Assembly (NCBI GenBank): GCA_016933025.1
Contig: JAFGBT010000034.1
Location: 1 to 64,000, forward strand
Direction of reading: 5' to 3'
Length of the DNA stretch: 64,000 nucleotides
DNA from: Spirochaetota bacterium
GTDB lineage: Bacteria; Spirochaetota; UBA4802; UBA5550
This document shows, in pieces, positions 16,998 to 25,573 of the stretch (positions within the stretch are counted from its first letter, which is position 1; each line of letters begins with the position of its first letter). Position numbers and translations under genes: made by a program. The notes beneath the pieces were generated by a model, which saw only the letters and a list, made by a program, of their open reading frames with translations, made no database searches and was not told where the DNA came from.

Positions 16998-18143
16998 TTA
17001 CGCCTGCATCGGGTTCCCGGCGGAGCAGAAGCTCTTGTATCTGACCTTCGCCATGTCGTAGATTTTTTTCACCAGCTCGCCCGGGTTGTTTCGGTACGCC
17101 TCCATCCTCTCGGTGACCATCTGCTTCACCTGGTTGATGTTGATCGAGGAGCCGCTGAACACGACCTCGATTTCGTGCTCCACCGAGCGATAGCTCTCGC
17201 CGGAATGCTCGATGCGCTGGCCTATGATGTTATTCTGCAGATTGCGGTGCTTGATTTCGATGTCGATGAGCTCGGGGGATTTCTCCCTCTCGACCGAATA
17301 CACGACCAGCGACGGCATGTACTCCTCAAAGGCCTCGTTTTCGAGGAACTCGTCGAGACTGCCGTTGAAGTTCAGCAGGACGAGGAGCGATATCAGGGAC
17401 GAGCCGTAGAGCGTGATCTTTGACTGGGGTATTATGTTGTCGAATGGGTTGAAGGCGATCGAGTTGACCGACGAGAAGGTCTTGATGCCCGCCTCGCCCC
17501 TGCCGATATAGACGACCTCGTCATCCTTGAAATTGTTCTCATGCATTCGCTTCTCGATGAGGAGGCTCTTGCGGTCGCCCGATATGAACCGGTTGACATC
17601 TCCCGCGTACACCTCCTTGTTAAGCGGGTCCATTTTTTTCTTGTAATCGGTGGCGACGAGGTTGCCGTCTTCAAGGCCGACTCTCTTGACGAACTCTATC
17701 GCTATCTCGTTGGGCATGGCCGTCAGGACCAGGGGGTCGTATTTCTTGATGAACCGGACGAAGGTCTCGGCCCCGGGGAAGAGCCGCGATTTTTCGCCGA
17801 TTACCGTGATGCATGAAGTCGGGACGTCTTTCAGCAAAAAATCGGGGAAGTAGACGGCCAGCTTGAAAAACGAGAAGGGAACGTCACCCTCGGAAGATAT
17901 CCTCCGGTTGTTGTTGTCCAGTATGTTCTCTATCTTTATCCCCTCAGTGTCGAAGAAGATGTTGTCGATGAGGGTGCTGTAGTCGCCTATTTCCAGGAAG
18001 TCCCCGAGCCCGAGGAAGACCTGCCTCGGTTCCTTGATGAGGCGGGAGACTTCGTTGAGAAAGTCCCTTTTTTCAAGGCGTATGATCTCGAAGCCCTCGG
18101 CGATTCCCCGGTTTATTATCAGTTCGTATCTATCCTCTGTCAT
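16998..18143 (-). CDS. HAD-like protein, possibly non-catalytic
   Basis: 381 residues from the ATG at 18143; upstream starts at 18167 and 18194 lack a ribosome site. The fold cues are those of a HAD-superfamily phosphatase: NIFFDTEG looks like motif I with a single Asp, VLTAMPN resembles motif II, a Lys-rich KKKMDP comes next, and VYIGRGEAGIK stands where motif III GD...D should be but lacks the acidic residues. Motif I with one Asp and a changed motif III suggest weak or no phosphatase activity. The last 100 residues are helical (LVKKIYDMAKVRYKSFC). Related predicted phosphohydrolases occur in archaea. I am unsure of the family assignment. Confidence 0.55.
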   Translation of the reverse strand: MTEDRYELIINRGIAEGFEIIRLEKRDFLNEVSRLIKEPRQVFLGLGDFLEIGDYSTLIDNIFFDTEGIKIENILDNNNRRISSEGDVPFSFFKLAVYFPDFLLKDVPTSCITVIGEKSRLFPGAETFVRFIKKYDPLVLTAMPNEIAIEFVKRVGLEDGNLVATDYKKKMDPLNKEVYAGDVNRFISGDRKSLLIEKRMHENNFKDDEVVYIGRGEAGIKTFSSVNSIAFNPFDNIIPQSKITLYGSSLISLLVLLNFNGSLDEFLENEAFEEYMPSLVVYSVEREKSPELIDIEIKHRNLQNNIIGQRIEHSGESYRSVEHEIEVVFSGSSININQVKQMVTERMEAYRNNPGELVKKIYDMAKVRYKSFCSAGNPMQA

Positions 18144-18220
18144 GTCTCGCCGCTCTTGATAGTTCATTATAATGGAAAATAGTCGGTCGGTCAAGCGCCG
18201 GAGGTCAATTTATTTTTTTA

Positions 18221-21200
18221 TTAATTGGCGCCGCTTTTTTCTTTGAGCACCCTGCCCAGGACCTCGGCAAGGTCCTCGATTTTATATGGTTTGGCCACCA
18301 TGTCGCGGAAGCCGTGGTCCCGGTAATTTGCCATGATCGGGTCGTTGGAATAGCCGCTCGATACTATGGCGACCACGTCCGGGTCGAAGTTTTTCAGAAT
18401 GCCGATCGTTTCCTTGCCCCCCATGCCCCCGGCGATGGTCAGGTCCATTATCACCGCGTCAAAGCGGGATTTCGCGGCCGTGGCGCTCTGGTAGCGCCGG
18501 ATGGCGTCCTCGCCGTTTTCGGCCGTCTCCACGGAGAACCCCAGGTGGCTCAGCATCCGGGAGCCGACATTGAGCACCATCTTCTCGTCGTCCATCAGGA
18601 GGATCTTTCCGCCGCTGAGCTTCCTCCTGGCCGGCCGCTTCTTTCGGTCGGCGACCGGTACCATCGTTGCCGGTATGTAGACGTGGAAGGTCGTTCCCTT
18701 GCCCGGCATCGAATCAACGCTGATATGGCCGTCGTGCTTCTTGATGATGGAATAGGTCACCGCGAGGCCGAGGCCGGTCCCCTTTTCCTTGGTGGTGAAA
18801 AAGGGATCGAAAATGTTGCGGAGGTTCGACTCCTGTATGCCCGTGCCCTCGTCAACGACCGATATCTGGATGTAGGCGCCGGGCGAAAGGGGGAGTTCGT
18901 CGTTCATGGTCACCACGCGGTTGGATGCCCTGATTTGGATGATGCCCGGTTCCGGCATGGACTGGGCGGCGTTCAGGATCAGGTTGTGGATAACCTGGCT
19001 GATCTGCCCCTCGTCGACATCGGCGTTCCAGAGAGTGCTGTCGATAAGGAATTCCTTCTTGACCGCGGAGCCGCTGAGGGCGAAATCCGCGGTGTCGTGG
19101 AGGAGGCTCCGGATGGAGGTGGTCTTCTTCACGGGCGCGCCCCCCTTGGAGAAGGTGAGGAGCTGCAATGTCAGGTCCTTGGCGCGGAGCGAGGCTTTCT
19201 CAATTTCGCTGATGAGCGCCTGATTGCGCTTTTCTTTCCCGAGCACAAGCTTGGCCATGGATACGTTGCCGAGGATCGACGTGAGGAGGTTGTTGAAATC
19301 GTGCGCGATGCCGCCGGCGAACACGCCCAGCGATTCAATCTTGGAAGTCCTGACCAGCTCCTCCTCGATGGCGACGCGGTCGGAAATGTCCCTGAATACG
19401 ATGATGGCGCCGTCGACCCTGCTCTCCGGGTCGCGGATGGGGGCGCCGATCGCCGAAAAGTGTCTTTTCTGCTTATACGGGAGGTCCATGACCGTGTTGA
19501 TGCGCATTTCTATGATCACCCCGGTCTCCAGGACTTTGTCGACCATGTCGCGGCAGGTCAGGCCGGTCCGTTCGCTGTAGATGGGAAGGATATCCTCCAC
19601 CAGCTTGCCGACGGCCGTCCCTTTCAAATACCCGGTGATTTTCTCTCCGATCCCGTTGATGATGTCGACGCGGCGGTTGCGGTCGACCGTGATAACGCCC
19701 TCGCCGATGGAGCGGAGCGTGGCGGCGAGCCGCTCCTTTTCGAGGGCCAGTACCAGGTTGGTCTCGAGCAGCTCCCGGTGCGTCCGCGAGATTTCTATGT
19801 TCATCATCTCGAGGGAGCGGTACTGCGACTGGATCTGCGCGTACTGCTCCTTGATCATGGTGTCCGCCTTCCTCTGTTCCGTGATGTCGATGAGGGCCGT
19901 GATGGCGTGCTCCACGCCGTTGATGCTGAGCAGTTCGGCCGACATGGACGCGAGGCGGATGTCGCCCGATTTCGTTTTGAACGCGCATTCGAAATCCTTG
20001 ACCTTGCGGTCTTTTTTCAAGATGGTGAGGAATTTGAGATACTCATTGGAATGGGCGAAGGTCCTGGCCTCGGCCACCGTTTTGCCGATGAACTCGTCCC
20101 TCGTCATGCCGGCCGCCTGCAGGAGGACTTCGTTCACCTCGACGTAGGTGCCGTCGTCCAGCCGGTTGATCGACAGTGCGATGGGACTCAGGTTGAAGGC
20201 CTTGGAAAGTTTTTCCTCCGATATCCGCAGGGCGTTCTCGGCGTCCCGCCGCTCCGTGATGTCGGTGATGATGGTGGCGACCCTCATGACGACGTCGTCC
20301 TCGATGATCGGTATCAGTTTCTCCTCGGCGTGATAGTCCTTGCCGTTGATGGTGACGCATTTTTCTGCGACGAATATTTTCCCCGTTTCAAAGACCTGGC
20401 GGTAGTCTTCAAGGTAGTCCGTGAAGGTGTCGGGCGGGAAGATTTCCATTATCGTCTTCCCGATAATGACGGATCCGATCTCAAAGTGATCCAGGATTTT
20501 CGCAAGGGCGTTGTTGACCAGCACTACCCGGTAGTCCCGGTCGATCACGAAGAAGTAGTTTTCGAAGGAGTCGAGGGTGCGACGGTAGTTGGCCTCCGAG
20601 ATGATGAGCGCGGTCTCGGCCTTTTTTCGCTCCGTAATGTCGTTGAGAATAACGAGCTTCCCCACGAGTATCCCCGACTGGACCAGGGAGGTCTGGGTCA
20701 GAAGGATGTCCCGCTGTTCTCCCTTCACCGTGAGGGTGATCGGGAGATCGTTGCAGTCGGTATCGAAAGAATATCGGGCCGGGAATATCTCCTCGGCCGT
20801 TATGTTCTTGCCGAGTCCCTTCTCGATGCCGAGCATGCCCAGCGCGTGGCTGTTGATCGCGATGAGGCAGTGGTTGTAGTCCAGGACCAGGACGCTCTCC
20901 TTGATCCGGGAAAAAAGGTTGTAGGTGATTGTTTCGATGCTGTCGGCCAGGAAGCGGTATTTCACTATGGCGATGAAAATGAACACCGAGATGATAACCG
21001 GCACCGACGAGGTGATCGGCTGGAGGTGGATGATGCCCATGAAATCGGGAAGGACCACGCTGGTGGCAAGGCCGATGGTGATCGTCAGGGTGAAGCCGAT
21101 CAGCAGTAGCCGCATCTGGTTGCGTATGATGGGATTTTCGGAGGCCCTCAGGGATTTGTGGATAATATACAGGGAGCAGGACCCCGGCAGAAGAAGGCTT

Positions 21201-21622
21201 ATCGCCCGTATTGGAACAAACAGGGGGCCCGGCGCGGCGGTGTTGCCGTAGAAGAAACGGATTACGATGTCGCTGTAATACAGGTCGGTAGACGCGGCTA
21301 TCGCTATCGTGCAAAGAATCACGGCAAAGGTCCCGTAGTAGAAGGTGTTTTTCGGCTTTTTAGAGAGCCGGTAGAGGAAATTCATGAACAGGAAGCCGGT
21401 CATGAGAAATAGAAACGACAGGGCCCGCAGAAGGGTCAGGATGGTCTCATCCGAATGGGGGGCCCAGATAAAGAACTCCGAGAGTTCCCAGAAGCCGGCA
21501 AAACCTGCGAACAGGATATAGGCGCGGCCGGTCGTGTTGTTCCTGCCAATGGCGAAAATATAGGATACCAGGATAATATTCAGGATGAATGAAAATAGTG
21601 GTATAAGTGAATAGTAATTCAT
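18221..21622 (-). CDS. hybrid sensor histidine kinase with 7 TM helices, four PAS domains and receiver
   Basis: Membrane-bound hybrid kinase, 1133 residues from the ATG at 21622 (an ATG at 21658 is possible; the first helix begins right after 21622). Order: about seven helices (1-225) like the N-terminal 7TM sensor region of histidine kinases, PAS domains near 235-330, 345-455, 470-590 and 615-745, the dimerisation/phosphoacceptor box with His774 in GGIAHDFNNLL, the ATPase domain with N box and G boxes (DEGTGIQ, KGTGLGLA), and a C-terminal receiver with phosphoacceptor Asp1060 in VIMDLTIAGG. The phosphorelay would end at the receiver and pass to a separate partner not present here. No response regulator or HPt gene is nearby. 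The signal is unknown. Confidence 0.93.
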   Translation of the reverse strand: MNYYSLIPLFSFILNIILVSYIFAIGRNNTTGRAYILFAGFAGFWELSEFFIWAPHSDETILTLLRALSFLFLMTGFLFMNFLYRLSKKPKNTFYYGTFAVILCTIAIAASTDLYYSDIVIRFFYGNTAAPGPLFVPIRAISLLLPGSCSLYIIHKSLRASENPIIRNQMRLLLIGFTLTITIGLATSVVLPDFMGIIHLQPITSSVPVIISVFIFIAIVKYRFLADSIETITYNLFSRIKESVLVLDYNHCLIAINSHALGMLGIEKGLGKNITAEEIFPARYSFDTDCNDLPITLTVKGEQRDILLTQTSLVQSGILVGKLVILNDITERKKAETALIISEANYRRTLDSFENYFFVIDRDYRVVLVNNALAKILDHFEIGSVIIGKTIMEIFPPDTFTDYLEDYRQVFETGKIFVAEKCVTINGKDYHAEEKLIPIIEDDVVMRVATIITDITERRDAENALRISEEKLSKAFNLSPIALSINRLDDGTYVEVNEVLLQAAGMTRDEFIGKTVAEARTFAHSNEYLKFLTILKKDRKVKDFECAFKTKSGDIRLASMSAELLSINGVEHAITALIDITEQRKADTMIKEQYAQIQSQYRSLEMMNIEISRTHRELLETNLVLALEKERLAATLRSIGEGVITVDRNRRVDIINGIGEKITGYLKGTAVGKLVEDILPIYSERTGLTCRDMVDKVLETGVIIEMRINTVMDLPYKQKRHFSAIGAPIRDPESRVDGAIIVFRDISDRVAIEEELVRTSKIESLGVFAGGIAHDFNNLLTSILGNVSMAKLVLGKEKRNQALISEIEKASLRAKDLTLQLLTFSKGGAPVKKTTSIRSLLHDTADFALSGSAVKKEFLIDSTLWNADVDEGQISQVIHNLILNAAQSMPEPGIIQIRASNRVVTMNDELPLSPGAYIQISVVDEGTGIQESNLRNIFDPFFTTKEKGTGLGLAVTYSIIKKHDGHISVDSMPGKGTTFHVYIPATMVPVADRKKRPARRKLSGGKILLMDDEKMVLNVGSRMLSHLGFSVETAENGEDAIRRYQSATAAKSRFDAVIMDLTIAGGMGGKETIGILKNFDPDVVAIVSSGYSNDPIMANYRDHGFRDMVAKPYKIEDLAEVLGRVLKEKSGAN

Positions 21623-21676
21623 AACATTCCGGTATAGAAGAAAGGCCGTTATGAACATCCCGACAGAACGGTGTTA

Positions 21677-21706
21677 ATTATAAGACAAAAAATTGGCAAA
21701 TGTCAA
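21677..21706 (-). promoter_or_regulatory. consensus sigma-70 promoter of the sensor kinase
   Basis: On the minus strand TTGACA (21706-21701) and TATAAT (21682-21677) are both perfect and 18 bases apart. The start site would fall near 21670, about 48 nt before the preferred ATG. Confidence 0.75.
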
Positions 21707-21832
21707 TAGGAAAAAACAGGCCGGGCGGATTAATTCCTTACTGTACCCATCTAAAGTTATGTCGCTCAAAAGACCGATTTAGTAAATAGGCAATACAAGA
21801 GTCGCCTGCAGGGTGAAAAGGAGAATAATAAC

Positions 21833-21890
21833 TTGACACTCTGGACACTATATATAATTTGACAGGTTTTTGAGCTGATTATCGTATAAG
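21833..21890 (+). promoter_or_regulatory. possible promoter region of the first serine hydrolase
   Basis: TTGACA at 21833 with TATAAT at 21853 (spacer only 14) and a second TTGACA at 21859 with TATAAG at 21885 (spacer 20). Neither spacing is ideal, so overlapping weak promoters or factor-dependent control are possible. Confidence 0.35.
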
Positions 21891-21973
21891 GACATCTGTC
21901 AATAGTGCGGTTGTTTTCCATCCGACGCCAAAGGCGGCGGGTGGAAGTAAAAAATTATTTTCTATGGGATTTG

Positions 21974-23347
21974 ATGAAGAAGAAACTCTACCTGTTTACC
22001 GGGTGTGTGGCATTAATATGCGTTATCGCGTCCATAAGCCATACCAGGATTTCCGGGGCCGCAACCCTGCTTGGATTTGTCCCCGGCCATCATAAGGAGG
22101 GGGCCTTAACCGGGGCGGAAACCGATGCCCGCATGTGTGATTACGGCCGACGGGCGGCCGCCTGGCTGAACGGCAATGTCCCCGGCTCCCTGGTGCCGTC
22201 GGTCGCGGTCGGCGTCATTCAGGGTGACCGCCTTGTTTTTCACCATGGCGTGCGGGCCAACAGCTCCACCCGTTTCGGCATAGCATCACTTTCCAAGACC
22301 TTCACCGCCGCGCTCGCCCTGAAGCTGCAGGAGCAGGGCGTGCTGTCGCTTGACGATCCGGTGACGGAGTATTTTCCCGAAGTGGTCATAGAGCGGAGGG
22401 ATCTTCGCTCTTCTCCGGTAACCGTAAGGCATCTCCTGGCCCACACCTCGGGCATTCCCTCTTACGGGTGCGATTACCGGGCGTACGTGCTCAACGGCCG
22501 GACGCTTGCCCTGCCGCGGCAGGTCCACCCCGCGGGATTCTGCTATTCCTACTCGAACGAGGGCTACGAGCTTGTAATGCACATCATAGAGAAGGCGACC
22601 GGCAGGTCTTACGCGGAAAACATGCGCGAGCGGATATTGGATCCGCTGGGGATGACCTCCAGCACTGCCGAATTCTCGAACGGGACAGGCGGCATCGTCA
22701 CCACGATCGAGGACCTGGCCCATTACGCCTCCATGCTCATCAACAGGGGGCGCTACCGGGGGACCGTGATACTCGGCGAACAATCATTCGAGGAGTTCCT
22801 GGCCCGGCCGGTCGAGCTCCCGGACGTCAGGGTCGATTACTATTACTCGCTCGGCTGGGAGGTCATCACCGTCGGCGGCTCCATTGACAGCTATTACAAG
22901 GCGGGGCGCTGGTTCAACCAGGCCTCGGGTCTTCAAGTCTTCCCCCGCAGGGGCATCGCCTTCATCTATCTCTGCAATCCGCCGGAGCACCTCGGCGGTT
23001 CGTTCATGTCCTGGCGTCAGGGACTCACCGGTATGCTCAGGACGCTGGTCAGGAACATCTCCGGCGACGAGACCCTCTGCTCCGCCTGGCCGTCCCTGTC
23101 GCCGGTCGAGCTCAGGCGCTACGAAGGGATCTACCGAAATGTTATCACCGGCCAGAGGGTCTGCGTCTCCATGAGGGGCGGCACCCTCTTCAGCAACGGT
23201 TTCGGGGGGTTCCTGCCGCTCAGGACCTTTACCTCGAACCGCCTCCTCATCGACAGCGGAAGGATGCTCCATAATTTCGTGTGGAAGGACAACCGCGTCG
23301 TCGGACTCGCGCTCAGGCACGGCTACTACGAGGCGGTTAGCGAATAA
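21974..23347 (+). CDS. exported serine hydrolase, class C beta-lactamase/PBP-like fold, paralogue 1
   Basis: 457 residues from the ATG at 21974 (GGGA just upstream and a signal-anchor MKKKLYLFTGCVALICVI follow). The class C beta-lactamase/DD-peptidase fold is shown by SxxK at Ser105-Lys108 (SLSKTF), the YSN motif at Tyr193, HTSG in LLAHTSG and PLGM. A late HxG/KTG-like strand motif is not clear. A short C-terminal beta-domain (about 370-457, ending ALRHGYYEAV) matches that of paralogue 2. Such proteins are usually esterases, peptidases or peptide-modifying enzymes rather than antibiotic-resistance enzymes. The gene lies 40 bp before a paralogue, pointing to tandem duplication. Confidence 0.88.
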   Translation: MKKKLYLFTGCVALICVIASISHTRISGAATLLGFVPGHHKEGALTGAETDARMCDYGRRAAAWLNGNVPGSLVPSVAVGVIQGDRLVFHHGVRANSSTRFGIASLSKTFTAALALKLQEQGVLSLDDPVTEYFPEVVIERRDLRSSPVTVRHLLAHTSGIPSYGCDYRAYVLNGRTLALPRQVHPAGFCYSYSNEGYELVMHIIEKATGRSYAENMRERILDPLGMTSSTAEFSNGTGGIVTTIEDLAHYASMLINRGRYRGTVILGEQSFEEFLARPVELPDVRVDYYYSLGWEVITVGGSIDSYYKAGRWFNQASGLQVFPRRGIAFIYLCNPPEHLGGSFMSWRQGLTGMLRTLVRNISGDETLCSAWPSLSPVELRRYEGIYRNVITGQRVCVSMRGGTLFSNGFGGFLPLRTFTSNRLLIDSGRMLHNFVWKDNRVVGLALRHGYYEAVSE

Positions 23348-23389
23348 TTACACGGCTACTTTCCTCTTTTTATTTGACATCTCGCGCTA

Positions 23390-24820
23390 ATGCGGATGTA
23401 TTTATGTATGACGATCCCCCGCCGCAATATGTCGCATGCATGTGCCGTCCTCGTCCCGGTTATGGCGGCCGCGCTGCTCGCCGCCGGCTGCTCTATCGAG
23501 AACAAAAAGAGCCGGCCGGAGTCTTCACGGAATCCTGAAGCGGCGCGGATGGAAGCCCGGCGTAAGGCGCGCCGGAAGGCGATACAAGCGGAACAGAATG
23601 ATCTTACGCGCTGGCTGCGGCTGAACACGCGCTATCCAGTCGTGCCGTCTGCCGCGGCGATTGTCATTGACGGCGATCGGGTCGCTTATCGCGAAACCGT
23701 GCGGTGCGAGCCGGACACTCCCTTCAGGGCGGCATCCCTGACGAAGACCTTCACCGCGATAGCGATACTCCAGCTGGCGGACCGGGGTATCTTGTCCCTG
23801 AACGCTCCAGTCAGCAGATACCTTCAGGTCAGCTTTGAAAACGCCGAGCTCCGTTCGAGGCCCATCACTATCTGGCATCTGCTTTCACATACGTCCGGTC
23901 TGGTGGAGGACCCGAACCCGGATATAGAGCAGGACAATTATCCCTTCATAGTTCCGGAGCAGAAGTATCCTGCCGGATTCCGGTTCAACTACTGCAACCA
24001 GGGCTACAATCTCCTCGGGTTCATCGTTTTCGAGGCTTCGGGATTTACGCTCGGTGAATACGTCACGCACAATATTCTGGCGCCGATGGGGATGAATGAT
24101 TCAAAGGCGCCTCCCGACACGCGGGGCGCGTCTGGGATCGAGTGCTCGATCCGCGACATGGGGAAGTACATGGTGATGTTCCTTCGTCGGGGAGAATACG
24201 GGGGGAAGAGGATAATTTCCGAGAGGATGTTCCGGAAAATCGTGGAGGAGTCCGTTGAAGGGCCGCGATCGAGGAACAAGGAGTACCGGGGCCTCTGCTT
24301 CAGGATATGGTCGGTAGACGGCCGGATATATTCGATGCACCATGCCGCGCACATGCCCGGCTCCGGAGGGTTCATGCAGATCTTCCCGCGCAACGACTGC
24401 GGGTACGCCTTCATCAGCAACCCGCCGGTATATGACCGGAACGAGTATTATGAATATTACTATGCCCTCAAGAGCGGGCTTATCCGGCTGTGCGGGCTGA
24501 TGATGGGCGGCAGCTTCAACCCGCTGACGTTTAAGCCGGATCGGCCGACGGTGGAGCAGATGAAGCGCTTCGTGGGTCGCTATCGCCAGTACGTCAACCC
24601 GGCCGCCGGTCCCTACATCGACATCAGTCTCCATCCCCGCGGCTACCTGGTCGCGACCAGGTCCGCTTCGGGGGAGAGCGTCCCCATTGTCCCGACCTCG
24701 CTTCACACATTCGTCTATATTTATCCGGGCCAGCAAGAGAAGGGCGAGATTTACGATTTCGTCATGAGGAGGGGGAAGGTCGTCGGCCTGGCGGTCAGAG
24801 AAGGGTATTATATGCGATAA
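23390..24820 (+). CDS. lipoprotein serine hydrolase, class C beta-lactamase/PBP-like fold, paralogue 2
   Basis: 476 residues. The signal peptide ends in a lipobox LAAGC (Cys34 counting from the first ATG), so it is membrane-anchored. The start is uncertain: ATGs at 23390, 23408 and 23429 are in frame, none has a good ribosome site, and a TTGACA at 23374 could place the transcript start near 23409. Catalytic motifs: SLTK (Ser116-Lys119), YCN (Tyr201; Cys replaces the usual Ser), HTSG, PMGM. A C-terminal beta-domain ends VVGLAVREGYY, matching paralogue 1 closely. The crotonase gene follows 12 bp later. The two paralogues differ in anchoring: signal anchor versus lipid. Confidence 0.88.
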   Translation: MRMYLCMTIPRRNMSHACAVLVPVMAAALLAAGCSIENKKSRPESSRNPEAARMEARRKARRKAIQAEQNDLTRWLRLNTRYPVVPSAAAIVIDGDRVAYRETVRCEPDTPFRAASLTKTFTAIAILQLADRGILSLNAPVSRYLQVSFENAELRSRPITIWHLLSHTSGLVEDPNPDIEQDNYPFIVPEQKYPAGFRFNYCNQGYNLLGFIVFEASGFTLGEYVTHNILAPMGMNDSKAPPDTRGASGIECSIRDMGKYMVMFLRRGEYGGKRIISERMFRKIVEESVEGPRSRNKEYRGLCFRIWSVDGRIYSMHHAAHMPGSGGFMQIFPRNDCGYAFISNPPVYDRNEYYEYYYALKSGLIRLCGLMMGGSFNPLTFKPDRPTVEQMKRFVGRYRQYVNPAAGPYIDISLHPRGYLVATRSASGESVPIVPTSLHTFVYIYPGQQEKGEIYDFVMRRGKVVGLAVREGYYMR

Positions 24821-24832
24821 CAGGAGGCATTC

Positions 24833-25555
24833 ATGGAACAATCAGTATTATTTGAAAAGGGCGACGGCATCGCCGTCATCACGCTGAACAGACCGGAACG
24901 GCGCAACGCGATCAACCAGGATCTTCTGGGCAATCTCTTTGACTGTATCGACCGTGTGGCGGCCGATGTAGACATCAGGGCCGCGGTGATCACCGGGGCG
25001 GGCGCCTCCTTCTGTTCGGGCATTGACCTGAAAGCGATAGCAACCGACAACCTGATGTACCCCCGGGGCGACGGGAAAGGACTGCTGGAAGTCATGGGTG
25101 CCTGCGAGAAGCCCCTCATCGGCGCCATTAACGGCCACGCGATCACCGGGGGGTTCGAGCTTGCGTTGAACTGTGATTTCCTCATCGCCTCGGAAGAGGC
25201 GGCATTCGCCGACACCCACGTGAAGATGGGGATACACCCGGGTTGGGGCATGAGCCAGCTGTTACAGGAGGCGGTCGGCCGGCGCATGGCATTGCAGATG
25301 TCGCTCACCTGCCAGTTTCTCCCGGCGCGGGACGCCCTGCGGGCGGGCCTGGTCAACGAGGTGGTGGAGCCGGAGCGGCTTCTCCCGCGCGCCCGGGAGA
25401 TCGCGGGTTTTATTGCCGCCCTGAACCCTGCCATGGTCCAGACCATGAAGAACCTGATCGAGTACCGGATGGGGGCGACGCTTCGGGAGTCCCTCGCTCA
25501 CGAGAAGAGCGAATTCATGGAGGTTGTCGGCAAACACTTCAAAACGCAGGGGTAG
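24833..25555 (+). CDS. enoyl-CoA hydratase/isomerase-family (crotonase) protein
   Basis: 240 residues, behind AGGAGG. The crotonase signature is clear: NRPERRNAIN, GASFCSGIDLKAI and INGHAITGGFELALNCDFLIAS, which form the CoA oxyanion hole. The first catalytic Glu of rat hydratase (in GG.EL) is present, but the second (in the FGQPE segment) is replaced by His in FADTHVKMG. That FADTH.K.G...GWG variant is common in proteins annotated only as enoyl-CoA hydratase, so hydration activity should not be assumed. It is probably cytoplasmic. Co-transcription with the upstream hydrolases is likely from the 12-bp spacing, but a shared function is not evident. Confidence 0.85.
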   Translation: MEQSVLFEKGDGIAVITLNRPERRNAINQDLLGNLFDCIDRVAADVDIRAAVITGAGASFCSGIDLKAIATDNLMYPRGDGKGLLEVMGACEKPLIGAINGHAITGGFELALNCDFLIASEEAAFADTHVKMGIHPGWGMSQLLQEAVGRRMALQMSLTCQFLPARDALRAGLVNEVVEPERLLPRAREIAGFIAALNPAMVQTMKNLIEYRMGATLRESLAHEKSEFMEVVGKHFKTQG

Positions 25556-25573
25556 CGGTACCGGGCCGTCGGA

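Noticed and set aside
18314..21109. 931-residue open frame on the + strand opposite the sensor kinase
   Set aside because: GC-rich antisense shadow of a confirmed gene; Asp/Val/Arg-rich with no domain.
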